Shown here: in pieces, positions 43,494 to 52,143 of the stretch
Position numbering within the stretch: position 1 is the stretch's first letter
Layout: each line of letters opens with the position of its first letter
Assembly (NCBI GenBank): GCA_035943635.1
Contig: DASZBX010000147.1
Span: forward strand, 62,001-126,000
Source: DASZBX01 sp035943635
Lineage (GTDB): Bacteria; Actinomycetota; Actinomycetes; Streptomycetales; Catenulisporaceae
Length of the DNA stretch: 64,000 nucleotides
Direction: 5' to 3'
The notes under the pieces: generated by a model
Databases searched by the model: none
What the model was told of the DNA's origin: nothing
The model's input: the letters and a program-made list of their open reading frames with translations, nothing else
Program-made: the position numbers and the translations under genes

Positions 43494-45740
43494 TTGACTG
43501 CCGAGGAGAACGAGGCCCGGGCCGAGCACGCGGAGATTGCGGCCGAGATCGAGGAGTACCGCTACCAGTACTACGTCCTCGACCAGTCCACGATCGCCGA
43601 CGGCGAGTTCGACGCGCTGATGCACCGGCTGGAGGCGCTGGAGGAACAGTACTCGGATCTGCGCACCCCGGACTCGCCCACCCAGAAGGTCGGCGGCACC
43701 ATCTCCAACGACTTCGCCTCGGTCGACCACCTGGAGCGGATGCTCTCCCTGGGCAACGCCTTCAGCCTGGAGGAGCTGGCCGCCTGGAACGACCGCGCGG
43801 TCAAGGAGGTCGGCCAGATCCCGGCGTACCTGTGCGAGCTGAAGGTGGACGGCCTGGCCATCGCGCTGGTCTACGAGAACGGCAAGCTGATCCGCGGGGT
43901 GACCCGGGGCACCGGCCGGACCGGGGACGACGTGACCAACAACGTGCGCACCATCCAGGGCGTCCCGGGGCACCTGAACGGCACGGCCGAGCACCCGGTG
44001 CCGGAGCTGGTCGAGATCCGCGGCGAGGTGTACTTCCCGACCGACCTGTTCGCCGAGTTCAACGCCAGGAGCCTGGAGACCGAGGGCCGTTCGTACGCGA
44101 ACCCGCGCAACGCCGCGTCCGGGTCGCTGCGGCAGAAGGATCCGAAGATCACCGCGCATCGCCCGCTGCGGATGGTCGTGCACGGGATCGGTGCGCGCAA
44201 GGGCTTCGAGATCGACTCCCAGTCGCACGCCTACGAGATGCTCAAAGCCTGGGGCCTGCCCACCGCCGCGCACGCCAAGGTGGTGTCGACCCTGGCCGAG
44301 GTCGGCGAGTTCATCGAGTACTACGGCAAGCACCGGCACGACGTCGAGCACGAGATCGACGGCGTGGTGGTCAAGGTCGACGCCCTGATACTGCAACGGC
44401 AGCTGGGCGAGACGAGCAAGGACCCGCGCTGGGCGATCGCGTACAAGTACCCGCCGGAGGAGGTCACCACCAAGCTGCTGGACATCCGGGTCCAGGTCGG
44501 CCGGACCGGCCGGGTGACCCCGTACGCGGTGATGGAACCGGTGCTGGTGGCCGGGTCCACGGTCGGCTTCGCCACGCTGCACAACCAGCAGGAGGTCAAG
44601 CGCAAGGGCGTGCTGATCGGCGACACCGTGGTGCTGCGCAAGGCCGGCGACGTGATCCCCGAGGTGGTCGGCCCGATCACCGAGCTGCGCGACGGCACCG
44701 AGCACGAGTTCGTGATGCCGGAGACCTGCCCGGACTGCGGCACCCCGATCGCGGCGCAGAAGGAGGGCGACATCGACCTGCGCTGCCCGAACTCCCAGTT
44801 CTGCCGCGGCCAGCTGCGCGAGCGGGTCGCCTTCGTGGCCGGGCGCAGCGCGCTGGACATCGAGGCGCTGGGCTACGAGAGCGCGGTCGCGCTGACCCAG
44901 CCGGACGGCGGCGAGGCCCCGATCCGGACCGAGGCGGACCTGTTCGACCTGACCCTGGAACAGCTGGCCGAACCGCAGATGATCCGCGACATCCGGACCA
45001 AGGAGGCCGAGGACGGCGCGCGCGAACTGGTGCCGTACTTCTACACCAAGGGCACCGACAAGAAGCCGTCCGTGCCGACGAAGACCACCGAGGCGCTGAT
45101 CGAGCAGCTGGAGCTGGCCAAGACCCGCGACCTGTGGCGCTACCTGGTCGCCCTGTCGATCCGGCACGTCGGCCCGAGCGCCGCCCGCGCGATCGCCCGC
45201 ACCCTGCGTTCGCTGGACGCGGTCGCCGCCGCCACGGCCGAGGAGCTGACCGAGATCGACGGCGTCGGCCCGACCATCGCGAACTCGATCGTGGAGTGGT
45301 TCACGGTCGACTGGCACCGGGAGATCGTCGACCGCTGGCAGGCCGCCGGGGTGCGTCCGTCGGTCCCGGACATCGACGACTCGCCGCGCCCGCTGGTCGG
45401 TTTGACGCTGGTCATCACCGGTTCGCTGGAGGGCTTCACCCGCGAGGGCGCGAAGGAGGCGGCCGAGGCGGCCGGGGCGAAGGTCTCCGGCTCGGTGTCG
45501 AAGAAGACCTCGTTCGTGGTGGTCGGCGAGAACGCCGGGTCGAAGCACGACAAGGCGCTGGAGCTCGGGGTCCCGGTGCTGGACCTGGAAGGTTTCCTGG
45601 CGCTGCTGGCCGGCGACATCCCGCAGCCGGAAGCCGCGGCCGAAGCGGCCGAGTCGGCCGAGGTGGCGCAGGAGGCCGGGGCCAGCGCCGTGATCGAGGC
45701 GGACGAGACGGCCGAGGAGTCCGATGCGGCGGCCGAGTAA
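43494..45740 (+). CDS. ligA: NAD-dependent DNA ligase LigA
   Basis: 748 residues from TTG 43494. AAAGGG stands 8 bases upstream, and with this start the adenylation lysine in ELKVDGLAI is K117, close to the family norm; GTG 43458 is an alternative. Domains in order: Ia (EYRYQYYVLDQ), adenylation, OB fold (VQVGRTGRVTPYA), Zn finger (CPDCG...CPNSQFC), helix-hairpin-helix (IDGVGPTIA) and BRCT (GLTLVITGSLEGFTREGAKEA). An acidic Ala/Glu tail of ~45 residues ends the protein. Essential for replication and repair. Confidence 0.94.
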   Translation: MTAEENEARAEHAEIAAEIEEYRYQYYVLDQSTIADGEFDALMHRLEALEEQYSDLRTPDSPTQKVGGTISNDFASVDHLERMLSLGNAFSLEELAAWNDRAVKEVGQIPAYLCELKVDGLAIALVYENGKLIRGVTRGTGRTGDDVTNNVRTIQGVPGHLNGTAEHPVPELVEIRGEVYFPTDLFAEFNARSLETEGRSYANPRNAASGSLRQKDPKITAHRPLRMVVHGIGARKGFEIDSQSHAYEMLKAWGLPTAAHAKVVSTLAEVGEFIEYYGKHRHDVEHEIDGVVVKVDALILQRQLGETSKDPRWAIAYKYPPEEVTTKLLDIRVQVGRTGRVTPYAVMEPVLVAGSTVGFATLHNQQEVKRKGVLIGDTVVLRKAGDVIPEVVGPITELRDGTEHEFVMPETCPDCGTPIAAQKEGDIDLRCPNSQFCRGQLRERVAFVAGRSALDIEALGYESAVALTQPDGGEAPIRTEADLFDLTLEQLAEPQMIRDIRTKEAEDGARELVPYFYTKGTDKKPSVPTKTTEALIEQLELAKTRDLWRYLVALSIRHVGPSAARAIARTLRSLDAVAAATAEELTEIDGVGPTIANSIVEWFTVDWHREIVDRWQAAGVRPSVPDIDDSPRPLVGLTLVITGSLEGFTREGAKEAAEAAGAKVSGSVSKKTSFVVVGENAGSKHDKALELGVPVLDLEGFLALLAGDIPQPEAAAEAAESAEVAQEAGASAVIEADETAEESDAAAE

Positions 45741-46130
45741 GGGGTGGACGACGGCCCGGCGGACGGTCGGGCGGCGGGTCGGAATCGGTCCCCGAGCGCG
45801 ACCCGCGCTCGGTCCGCCCGCCGCAGATGCAGACATCGCGTCGGAAACCGCCCGTCCGGACGGTCGGTCGGAACCGGCCCGGAGCACGTCGGAATAGGCG
45901 ATGTCGGTTTAGGGGGCTAGACGGGAGAGCGGAGAAAATTTAACACTCTTTTGCAGCTGTCTTTGCGAAGCTGCGAGCTCGCGGACGCCGGGTGGTAAGA
46001 GCACTGGTTTGATTACGATCGGGGCGAAAGCCTCGCGCCGGATCGGGCCTTGTGCATAACCTGAGGCGTCTGAACGACGAGGTTCAGCTCGAACACCACA
46101 TCACGTGATGATCCTTCACGGAAGGCGAGG
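45741..46130. other. 390-base gap between ligA and rmdB-like gene
   Basis: Contains a locally AT-rich patch (45934-45952) and the hairpin GCAGCT...AGCTGC (45953-45974). A promoter for the next gene is expected here but no confident -35/-10 pair or riboswitch was seen. Confidence 0.4.
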
Positions 46131-48257
46131 GTGGCGATGGCGGCTGCGGCGTTGCGTCCCGGCAGCACCTCCCAGCCGAGCGGGTTGCGACCCTACCTCG
46201 CCGCCGTGACCGTTTCCGGACTCTTCGTCTTCTGTTACGCAGTGTACTCGCTCGGGCACTTGATCGCCGCGCACGACATGGACGGGATGCGGGCCGGCTG
46301 GGTGCTCGGCGGCCTGGTCGTCGCCGGGGAACTGCGGCCCCTGCTGAACCGGCACGAGAACGACGGCGCCAACGCCTCCCTCGCCTTCGCCATCGTGATG
46401 ATGGCCGTGGTCGGCTGGCAGGCCACCGCGGTGGCCATCGCCGGGGCCGCGACCGTGCACGGCATCGTCAAGGAGCACGCGGCCTGGCGCACCGCCTTCA
46501 ACGTCGCCCAGAACGCGCTGAGCCTGCTGGCCGCCGCCGCGTTCTACTCCGTGCTCGGCCGCCGGCCGGACTCGCTCTACCAGGACGTGCGGCTCACCTT
46601 CGTCTTCGCGGCCGTCCTGGTCGGCGCCGCGGTCGTCTACTCCGTGGTCAACCACCTGTTCGTCTGGACCGCGCTGGCCATCCAGCGCAACCAGTCGCTG
46701 CTCGACCTGGTCCGCGCCGAGGGCTGGCACCAGGTCCGCGCGGTCGCCGCGATCATCGCCCTGACCCCGCTGGCCTGCGGCGTGGCCATGGTCAACGTGC
46801 TGCTGATGCCCCTGTTCCTGCCGGTGCTGCTGATCATCCACGGCAACGCCGCGGCCAGCCGCAAACGCGAGTGGGAGATCAGCCACGACCCGCTGACCCA
46901 GCTGCCGAACCGCAAGCTGCTGCGGATACAGGGCGAGCAGGTCCTGGCCGACGCGTTCCGCGCGCACCGCTCCGTGGCCCTGCTGCTGTTCGACCTGGAC
47001 CGGTTCAAGGAGGTCAACGACACCCTCGGCCACCTGACCGGCGACGAACTGCTCAAGCTGGTCGCGACCCGGCTGTCGAACACGATCTACCCCCAGGACA
47101 TCCTGGCCCGGCTCGGCGGCGACGAGTTCGCGGTGCTGCTGCCGGAGATCGGCGACGTGCAGTGCGCCACCATGATCGCCCGCCGGATCGCGAGCACCTT
47201 CGCCGACCCGTTCTCGCTCGACGGGGTGAACCTGGAACTCGAGGTCTCGGTCGGCGTGGCCATCTACCCCGAGCACGCCGACGAGTTCGAGCAGCTGCTG
47301 CAACGGGCCGACGTGGCCATGTACCAGGCCAAGCGTTCCCGGACCACCGTGGAGTACTACGAGGCCGGCCGGGACGAGAACACCCCGGACCGGCTGGCCC
47401 TGCTCGGCGACCTGCGCCGCGCGCTGGACGCGGGCGAGGTCCAGCTGCACTACCAGCCCAAGGTCTCCTTCGCCACCGGCCAGGTGGTCGGCTTCGAGGG
47501 CCTGGTGCGCTGGGAGCACGTGACCCGCGGGTCGGTGAACCCGGAGGAGTTCGTCAAGCTGGCCGAGCAGACCGGGCTGATGCCCAAGCTGACCAGCTAC
47601 GTGGTGGACCAGGCGCTGACCCAGGTGGCCAAGTGGTGGCGGGCCGGCCTGGCCGCCCCGGTCGCCGTCAACGTCTCCATGCGCGACATCCACTCGCCCG
47701 GCTTCGTCCAGAGCATCCAGTCCGGCCTGCTCCGGCACGGCGTGCCGCCGGCCGCGCTGCAGCTGGAGATCACCGAGCGGGTGCTGCTGGAGGACCCGCA
47801 GCGGGCCGCCGCCACGCTCAGCGGGCTGGACGCGCTCGGCGTGCGACTGTCCCTGGACGACTTCGGCACCGGGTACTCCTCGCTGGTCCTGCTGCGCAAG
47901 ATCCCGGTCAGCGAGATCAAGATCGACAAGTCCTTCGTGGCCCGGCTGGCGCACGACCAGGAAGACGAGGCGATCGTCCGCTCCACGGTCGACCTGGCCC
48001 ACTCGCTGAACCTGCGGGTGGTGGCCGAGGGCGTGGAGGACGAGGCCACCTGGGACCGATTGGCCGAACTCGGCTGCGACGCGGCCCAGGGCTGGCTGGT
48101 GGCCAAGGCGCTGCCCGGCGACGAGGCCACCGCGTGGCTGGTCGGCCAGTACCCGGCCAGCCAGCTCGGCCCCGGCCGGGCCCCGGCGCCCGCGGTGGAG
48201 CGCGATTGGTCTGAGATCGACGTGGCGCACTACTACGATGGGGTCATTGCCACCTGA
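46131..48257 (+). CDS. Membrane GGDEF-EAL protein, RmdB-like
   Basis: 708 residues. The first ~240 residues hold about six membrane helices. A GGDEF domain follows (RLGGDEF at 329-333), then an EAL domain at ~425-680 with EGL instead of EAL at 456-458, DDFGTGYSSL and AEGVE. The I-site position is YPQD rather than RxxD, so product inhibition may be absent. Location between ligA and gatC matches Streptomyces RmdB, a c-di-GMP phosphodiesterase affecting development. GTG 46131 has GGAAGG upstream; ATG 46137 is also possible. Confidence 0.88.
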   Translation: MAMAAAALRPGSTSQPSGLRPYLAAVTVSGLFVFCYAVYSLGHLIAAHDMDGMRAGWVLGGLVVAGELRPLLNRHENDGANASLAFAIVMMAVVGWQATAVAIAGAATVHGIVKEHAAWRTAFNVAQNALSLLAAAAFYSVLGRRPDSLYQDVRLTFVFAAVLVGAAVVYSVVNHLFVWTALAIQRNQSLLDLVRAEGWHQVRAVAAIIALTPLACGVAMVNVLLMPLFLPVLLIIHGNAAASRKREWEISHDPLTQLPNRKLLRIQGEQVLADAFRAHRSVALLLFDLDRFKEVNDTLGHLTGDELLKLVATRLSNTIYPQDILARLGGDEFAVLLPEIGDVQCATMIARRIASTFADPFSLDGVNLELEVSVGVAIYPEHADEFEQLLQRADVAMYQAKRSRTTVEYYEAGRDENTPDRLALLGDLRRALDAGEVQLHYQPKVSFATGQVVGFEGLVRWEHVTRGSVNPEEFVKLAEQTGLMPKLTSYVVDQALTQVAKWWRAGLAAPVAVNVSMRDIHSPGFVQSIQSGLLRHGVPPAALQLEITERVLLEDPQRAAATLSGLDALGVRLSLDDFGTGYSSLVLLRKIPVSEIKIDKSFVARLAHDQEDEAIVRSTVDLAHSLNLRVVAEGVEDEATWDRLAELGCDAAQGWLVAKALPGDEATAWLVGQYPASQLGPGRAPAPAVERDWSEIDVAHYYDGVIAT

Positions 48258-48281
48258 CCCCACCGAGAGTAGGGATACCCG

Positions 48282-48590
48282 ATGCCCTCGATCACCCGCG
48301 AGGAGGTAGCGCACCTCGCCCGGCTGTCCCGGCTCGAGTTGAGCGAGACCGAACTCGAGCACTTCGCCGGCCAGCTCGACGCGATCGTCGGCGCCGTGGC
48401 CCGCGTCAGCGAGCTGCCGACCGACCAGGTCCCGCCGACCTCGCACGCGCTGCCGTTGACGAACGTGTTCCGCGAGGACGTGGTGCGCCCCTCCTACGCC
48501 CCGGTCCTGGACCGGGCCGAACTGCTGGCCCAGGCGCCGGCCGCCGAAGACGACCGGTTCCGGGTGCCGCGCATCCTGGGTGAGGACTGA
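48282..48590 (+). CDS. gatC: Aspartyl/glutamyl-tRNA amidotransferase subunit C
   Basis: 102 residues. Small wrapping subunit of GatCAB, which amidates misacylated Glu-tRNA(Gln)/Asp-tRNA(Asn). Pattern ITREEVAHLARLSRLELSETELEHFAGQLDAIV and the end FRVPRIL are diagnostic. AGGGA precedes the ATG; gatA follows after 6 bases. Confidence 0.95.
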   Translation: MPSITREEVAHLARLSRLELSETELEHFAGQLDAIVGAVARVSELPTDQVPPTSHALPLTNVFREDVVRPSYAPVLDRAELLAQAPAAEDDRFRVPRILGED

Positions 48591-48596
48591 TCAGCG

Positions 48597-50126
48597 ATGA
48601 GTGTCGAAACCAACGCCGCCGGGTCCGGTGACCTGACCCGCCGCACCGCCGCCCAGCTGGCCCGGGCCGTGGCCTCCGGCGAGGCCAGCGCGGTCGAGGT
48701 GGCCCAGGCCCACCTGGACCGGATCGCCAAGGTGGACGAGAAGGTCCGCGCGTTCCTGCACGTGGACGCCGAGGGCGCGCTGGCCCGGGCCGGCGCCGTG
48801 GACGCCAAGCGCGCCGCCGGCCAGAAGCTCGGCCCGCTGGCCGGCGTGCCGCTGGCGCTCAAGGACATCTTCACCACCCGCGGCGTGCCCACCACGGCTG
48901 GCTCGAAGATCCTCGAGGGCTGGCTGCCGCCGTACGACGCGACCGTGACCAACCGGCTGCGCGCCGCCGACGTGGTGGTGCTCGGCAAGACCAACATGGA
49001 CGAGTTCGCGATGGGATCGTCCACCGAGAACTCCGCCTACGGCCCGACCCACAACCCCTGGGACCTCGGCCGGATCCCCGGCGGCTCCGGCGGCGGCTCC
49101 GCGGCCTCGCTGGCCGCGTTCGAGGCCCCGCTGGCGATCGGCACCGACACCGGCGGCTCGATCCGCCAGCCCGGCGCGGTGACCGGCACGGTCGGCGTGA
49201 AGCCGACGTACGGCGCGGTGTCCCGGTACGGGATGATCGCGTTCTCCTCGTCCCTGGACCAGGCCGGCCCGTGCGCCCGCACGGTGCTGGACGCGGCCCT
49301 GCTGCACGAGGCCATCGCCGGCCACGACCCGCTCGACTCGACGTCCATCGACGCCCCGGTGCCCGCCCTGGCCGCCGCCGCCCGCAGCGGCGCGACCGAG
49401 GGGATCAAGGGCCTGCGGGTCGGGGTGGTCAAGCAGTTCGAGGGCGAGGGCTACCAGGCCGGGGTGATGACCCGGTTCCAGGAATCCGTGCAGCTGCTGC
49501 GCGACCTCGGCGCCGTGGTGACCGAGGTGGACTGTCCCGCGTTCGACTACGCGATGCCCGCGTACTACCTGATCGCGCCCTCGGAGTGCTCCTCCAACCT
49601 GGCCCGTTTCGACGCGATGCGCTACGGCCTGCGCACCGGCGACGACGGCACCCACAGCGCCGAGGAGGTCACCGCGCTCACCCGCGAGGCCGGCTTCGGC
49701 CCGGAGGTCAAGCGCCGGATCATGCTCGGCACGTACGCGCTGTCGTCCGGGTACTACGACGCGTACTACGGTCAGGCGCAGAAGGTGCGTACCCTGATCA
49801 TCCGCGACTTCGACGCCGCGTTCGGCCAGGTGGACGTCCTGGTCTCGCCGACCACCCCGACCACCGCCTTCAAGATCGGCGAACGCGCCGACGACCCGAT
49901 GGCGATGTACCTGGCCGACCTGTGCACCATCCCGACCAACCTGGCCGGCAACTGCGGCATGTCGCTGCCCTGCGGCCTGGCCCCCGAGGACGGCCTGCCG
50001 GTCGGCTTCCAGATCCTGGCCCCCGCGATGGCCGACGAGCGGCTGTACCGGGTCGGCGCGGCGCTCGAGGGTGCGCTGTGGGACAAGTGGGGGCACCCGA
50101 TCCTGGAGGAGATCCCGGCACTATGA
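48597..50126 (+). CDS. gatA: Glutamyl-tRNA(Gln) amidotransferase subunit A
   Basis: 509 residues. Amidase that releases ammonia from glutamine. The Ser-cisSer-Lys triad lies in LALKDIF, GGSGGGSAAS and DTGGSIRQPGA. Full length and intact. Its TGA overlaps the ATG of a small membrane protein gene (ATGA). In most actinobacteria gatB follows closely; here 3.3 kb separates them. Confidence 0.96.
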   Translation: MSVETNAAGSGDLTRRTAAQLARAVASGEASAVEVAQAHLDRIAKVDEKVRAFLHVDAEGALARAGAVDAKRAAGQKLGPLAGVPLALKDIFTTRGVPTTAGSKILEGWLPPYDATVTNRLRAADVVVLGKTNMDEFAMGSSTENSAYGPTHNPWDLGRIPGGSGGGSAASLAAFEAPLAIGTDTGGSIRQPGAVTGTVGVKPTYGAVSRYGMIAFSSSLDQAGPCARTVLDAALLHEAIAGHDPLDSTSIDAPVPALAAAARSGATEGIKGLRVGVVKQFEGEGYQAGVMTRFQESVQLLRDLGAVVTEVDCPAFDYAMPAYYLIAPSECSSNLARFDAMRYGLRTGDDGTHSAEEVTALTREAGFGPEVKRRIMLGTYALSSGYYDAYYGQAQKVRTLIIRDFDAAFGQVDVLVSPTTPTTAFKIGERADDPMAMYLADLCTIPTNLAGNCGMSLPCGLAPEDGLPVGFQILAPAMADERLYRVGAALEGALWDKWGHPILEEIPAL

Positions 50127-50458
50127 GCAGGAAGCCCAAGGAACCGAAGCCGCTCGTCAAGATCCCCAAGACCCGGGTCGGCCGCGCCGTGTTTTTCGGC
50201 AGCCAGGCGGCCGGGGCCCTCACGGCCGCGCGGGCGATCAAGACCGCCCGGGACCGGGGGGATCGGCTTGAGTTGGTGCACGGGGTGTTGACCGCTGCTG
50301 TCATTGCTGCGACGGCGCTGCTGGCGCTGCGCAATACTCGGACGGCGCATGAGATTGTTCAGGGGGAGATTGTTGAACCGCTGATGCTTACTTCGGGGTC
50401 GGGGTCGGGGTCGGGTTTGAGCTCGGGCTCTGGTTCGGGTTCGGGCAAGGGCAGATAG
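50123..50458 (+). CDS. Small hydrophobic protein between gatA and the ATPase cassettes
   Basis: 111 residues, ATGA overlap with gatA. A basic N-terminus (SRKPKEPKPLVKIPKTRVGRA), a first weakly hydrophobic stretch, then a hydrophobic stretch HGVLTAAVIAATALLALRN suggest a membrane protein. The C-terminus is a Ser-Gly run encoded by imperfect GGGTC/GGTTC repeats (50395-50455). A small hypothetical gene at this place is also known from Streptomyces gat loci. Function unknown. Confidence 0.75.
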   Translation: MSRKPKEPKPLVKIPKTRVGRAVFFGSQAAGALTAARAIKTARDRGDRLELVHGVLTAAVIAATALLALRNTRTAHEIVQGEIVEPLMLTSGSGSGSGLSSGSGSGSGKGR

Positions 50459-50465
50459 CGGTCAG

Positions 50466-51487
50466 ATGATCACGCGCATCGAGATCGACGGGTTCAAGTC
50501 GTTCGTCGACTTCGAGCTCGACGTGCCGCCGTTGCTCGTCCTGGTAGGGGCGAACAACGGCGGTAAGTCGAACCTGCTGCAGGCCTTGGATCTTTACCGG
50601 GATCTGCAGCAGGGCGGGCCGGGTTTCGCCTTCAACCGTCGCGGCCGGGGCAGCGCCATGTTCCACCGGGATGTACACGGCCGGGAAAGGGACGAATTCA
50701 CTGTCGCCGTCGCGACTGTCGGAGAGGCAATGCCGGTCCGGACGGTTCGCGACAGCAGGGGCTCGCTTGCAAGCCTTTTTCCCATGAAGAGCGCAACGGA
50801 GACGTCGACCGGTGGCTGTTGGTCGAACTGGACGCATTCATGATGCGGCACGGTGCCGAGCGGGGAAGTCTGGTGCTTCAGGAGAACGGGGCGAACGTGG
50901 CGACCGTCGTGGCCGCCATGTTCGAGAACCGCGATGCCGACTCCGCCTTCGGCGACCTACTCATGGACCTCGCCGCGGTGCTTCCCGGCTTTGCCGACCT
51001 GGTTCCCGTCTACGACAAGCGCACGGGGATCTGGGATCTGGATTTCGTCTTCGACACCGGCCGTCGCCTGCCGTGCGCGATGGTGTCCGATGGGACGCTA
51101 CGTGTACTGGGCATCCTGACCGCGATCCACAGCAGCAGGCCTTCGGGCACGGTACTCATCGACGAGATCGAGGTCGGATTCCATCCGGCGATCCTGATGA
51201 CACTCATGGACCGGATTCAACTCAGGCTCGACGACGACCCGCAACTCCAGGTCATCACGACTACCCACTCTCCGGTGGTCGTCAGCAGAGTTCTGAATCA
51301 GAGGTCGGATAGCGTGGTCTTCTTCGATCAGGTGTACGGTGCCATCACCTGGCCGGACGGCGAGAAGAGCCCGACCGAGCGTACCCGCGCGCGCTATGTG
51401 GCTGCTTCTGGCGAGCCTGGTCACTACGTCACCTCCCGTGAGGTGCGCCGATATCTGGAAACCGTCCGTTCGGTGACAGCCCCATGA
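50466..51487 (+). pseudogene. Frameshifted SMC/RecF-like ATPase (AAA_21 type), cassette 1
   Basis: Read as two overlapping frames. 50466-50843 begins MITRIEIDGFKSFVDFELDV and has Walker A GANNGGKS (residues 28-35). 50819-51487 has the signature-like SDGTLRVLGIL, Walker B TVLIDEIEVGFHP and the H-loop ITTTHSPVV. The break lies at the run CCTTTTTCCC near 50773-50782; one extra T would give a continuous ~340-residue protein (SLASLF then SHEERNGDVDRWLLVELD). It may be a true mutation, a sequencing error, or slippage. Paralogue of the intact ATPase at 52097. Its stop overlaps the next gene by ATGA. Confidence 0.75.
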
Positions 51488-52071
51488 GATACCTGACGAG
51501 CTCGCTGTTCGCGGAGGGCCCCAGCGACACCCTGTTCCTGGCCGATCTGCTGACGCGGCAGGTTCGTGAGCTTCTGTGGGCCGGTGACCAGGCCGAAACG
51601 GATCGAGTTCAGGTAGAAGGCTGCCATACGGTCGACTCGCGTGAGCGCTTGCAGTCCGAGATCTTGGAAGTGGCGCAGACGTCGAACATCATCTTCATCC
51701 ACAACGATCACCGCGAGGCCAAGAAGATCGAGGCGCTGCGTTCGGCACTCGACGGGCGACTGCCGCGCCGGACTCGACTGGTGCCGATCGTTCCCCGGGC
51801 GGAGACCGACGCATGGTGTCTGATCGACGCTGCGGCTTTCCGTGCAAACCGCGGCGCCGAATGCAGCCTGCTGCCATCACGCCCTGCGGATGTGGAACGG
51901 ATCGCGGATCCCAAGGCCGTGCTGGCCAAGGTGGTCGGTACACGACGGGCCAACGACGCGCTGGAACTCCTGGGCGCGAACGTCTCGCTCAAGCGCCTCG
52001 CCGAAGTCCCCGCCTACCGACTCTTTCTGGACGACCTGACCACAGCCTTGAAGGAGCTGAACTTCTCATGA
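51484..52071 (+). CDS. TOPRIM-like (DUF4276-type) protein, cassette 1
   Basis: 195 residues. TOPRIM-type pattern: Glu11 and Asp15 in FAEGPSD after the first strand, then IIFIHNDHRE with Asp75 after a hydrophobic strand, then PRAETDAW. Such proteins are the nuclease partners of SMC-like ATPases in split OLD-type and AbiL/PARIS-like defence pairs. The ATG overlaps the ATPase stop. The gene ends AYRLFLDDLTTALKELNFS, almost identical to the end of its paralogue at 53787. Function inferred from domain pairing. Confidence 0.75.
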   Translation: MRYLTSSLFAEGPSDTLFLADLLTRQVRELLWAGDQAETDRVQVEGCHTVDSRERLQSEILEVAQTSNIIFIHNDHREAKKIEALRSALDGRLPRRTRLVPIVPRAETDAWCLIDAAAFRANRGAECSLLPSRPADVERIADPKAVLAKVVGTRRANDALELLGANVSLKRLAEVPAYRLFLDDLTTALKELNFS

Positions 52072-52143
52072 CCGATCTGCTCCTCGGTGTGGTCGCATGA
52101 TCACGCGGATCGAGATCGACGGGTTCAAGTCGTTCGTCGACTT
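52033..52143 (+). repeat. Duplication boundary: direct repeats shared with 50466-50512 and 53749-53801
   Basis: 52034-52083 (end of TOPRIM gene 1 plus gatB start) is nearly identical to 53752-53801. 52097-52143 (start of ATPase 2) matches 50466-50512 at 46 of 47 bases, while the interiors of the two cassettes have diverged strongly. Confidence 0.8.
52068..52100 (+). other. 10-codon remnant of the gatB start linking the two cassettes
   Basis: ATG ACC GAT CTG CTC (MTDLL) copies the real gatB start (MTELLD) at 53784. The mini-frame MTDLLLGVVA begins within the stop of cassette 1 (ATGA) and its TGA overlaps the start of ATPase 2 (ATGA). It looks like a scar of the tandem duplication and may pass ribosomes from one cassette to the next. 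Confidence 0.65.

Noticed and set aside
45741..46130. Possible c-di-GMP riboswitch before the GGDEF-EAL gene
   Set aside because: Some hairpins are present but the conserved riboswitch core sequence is missing.
50395..50455. G-rich repeat as a possible regulatory G-quadruplex or CRISPR-like repeat
   Set aside because: It encodes the Ser-Gly tail of the small protein; units are short and irregular, so a coding low-complexity tract is sufficient.
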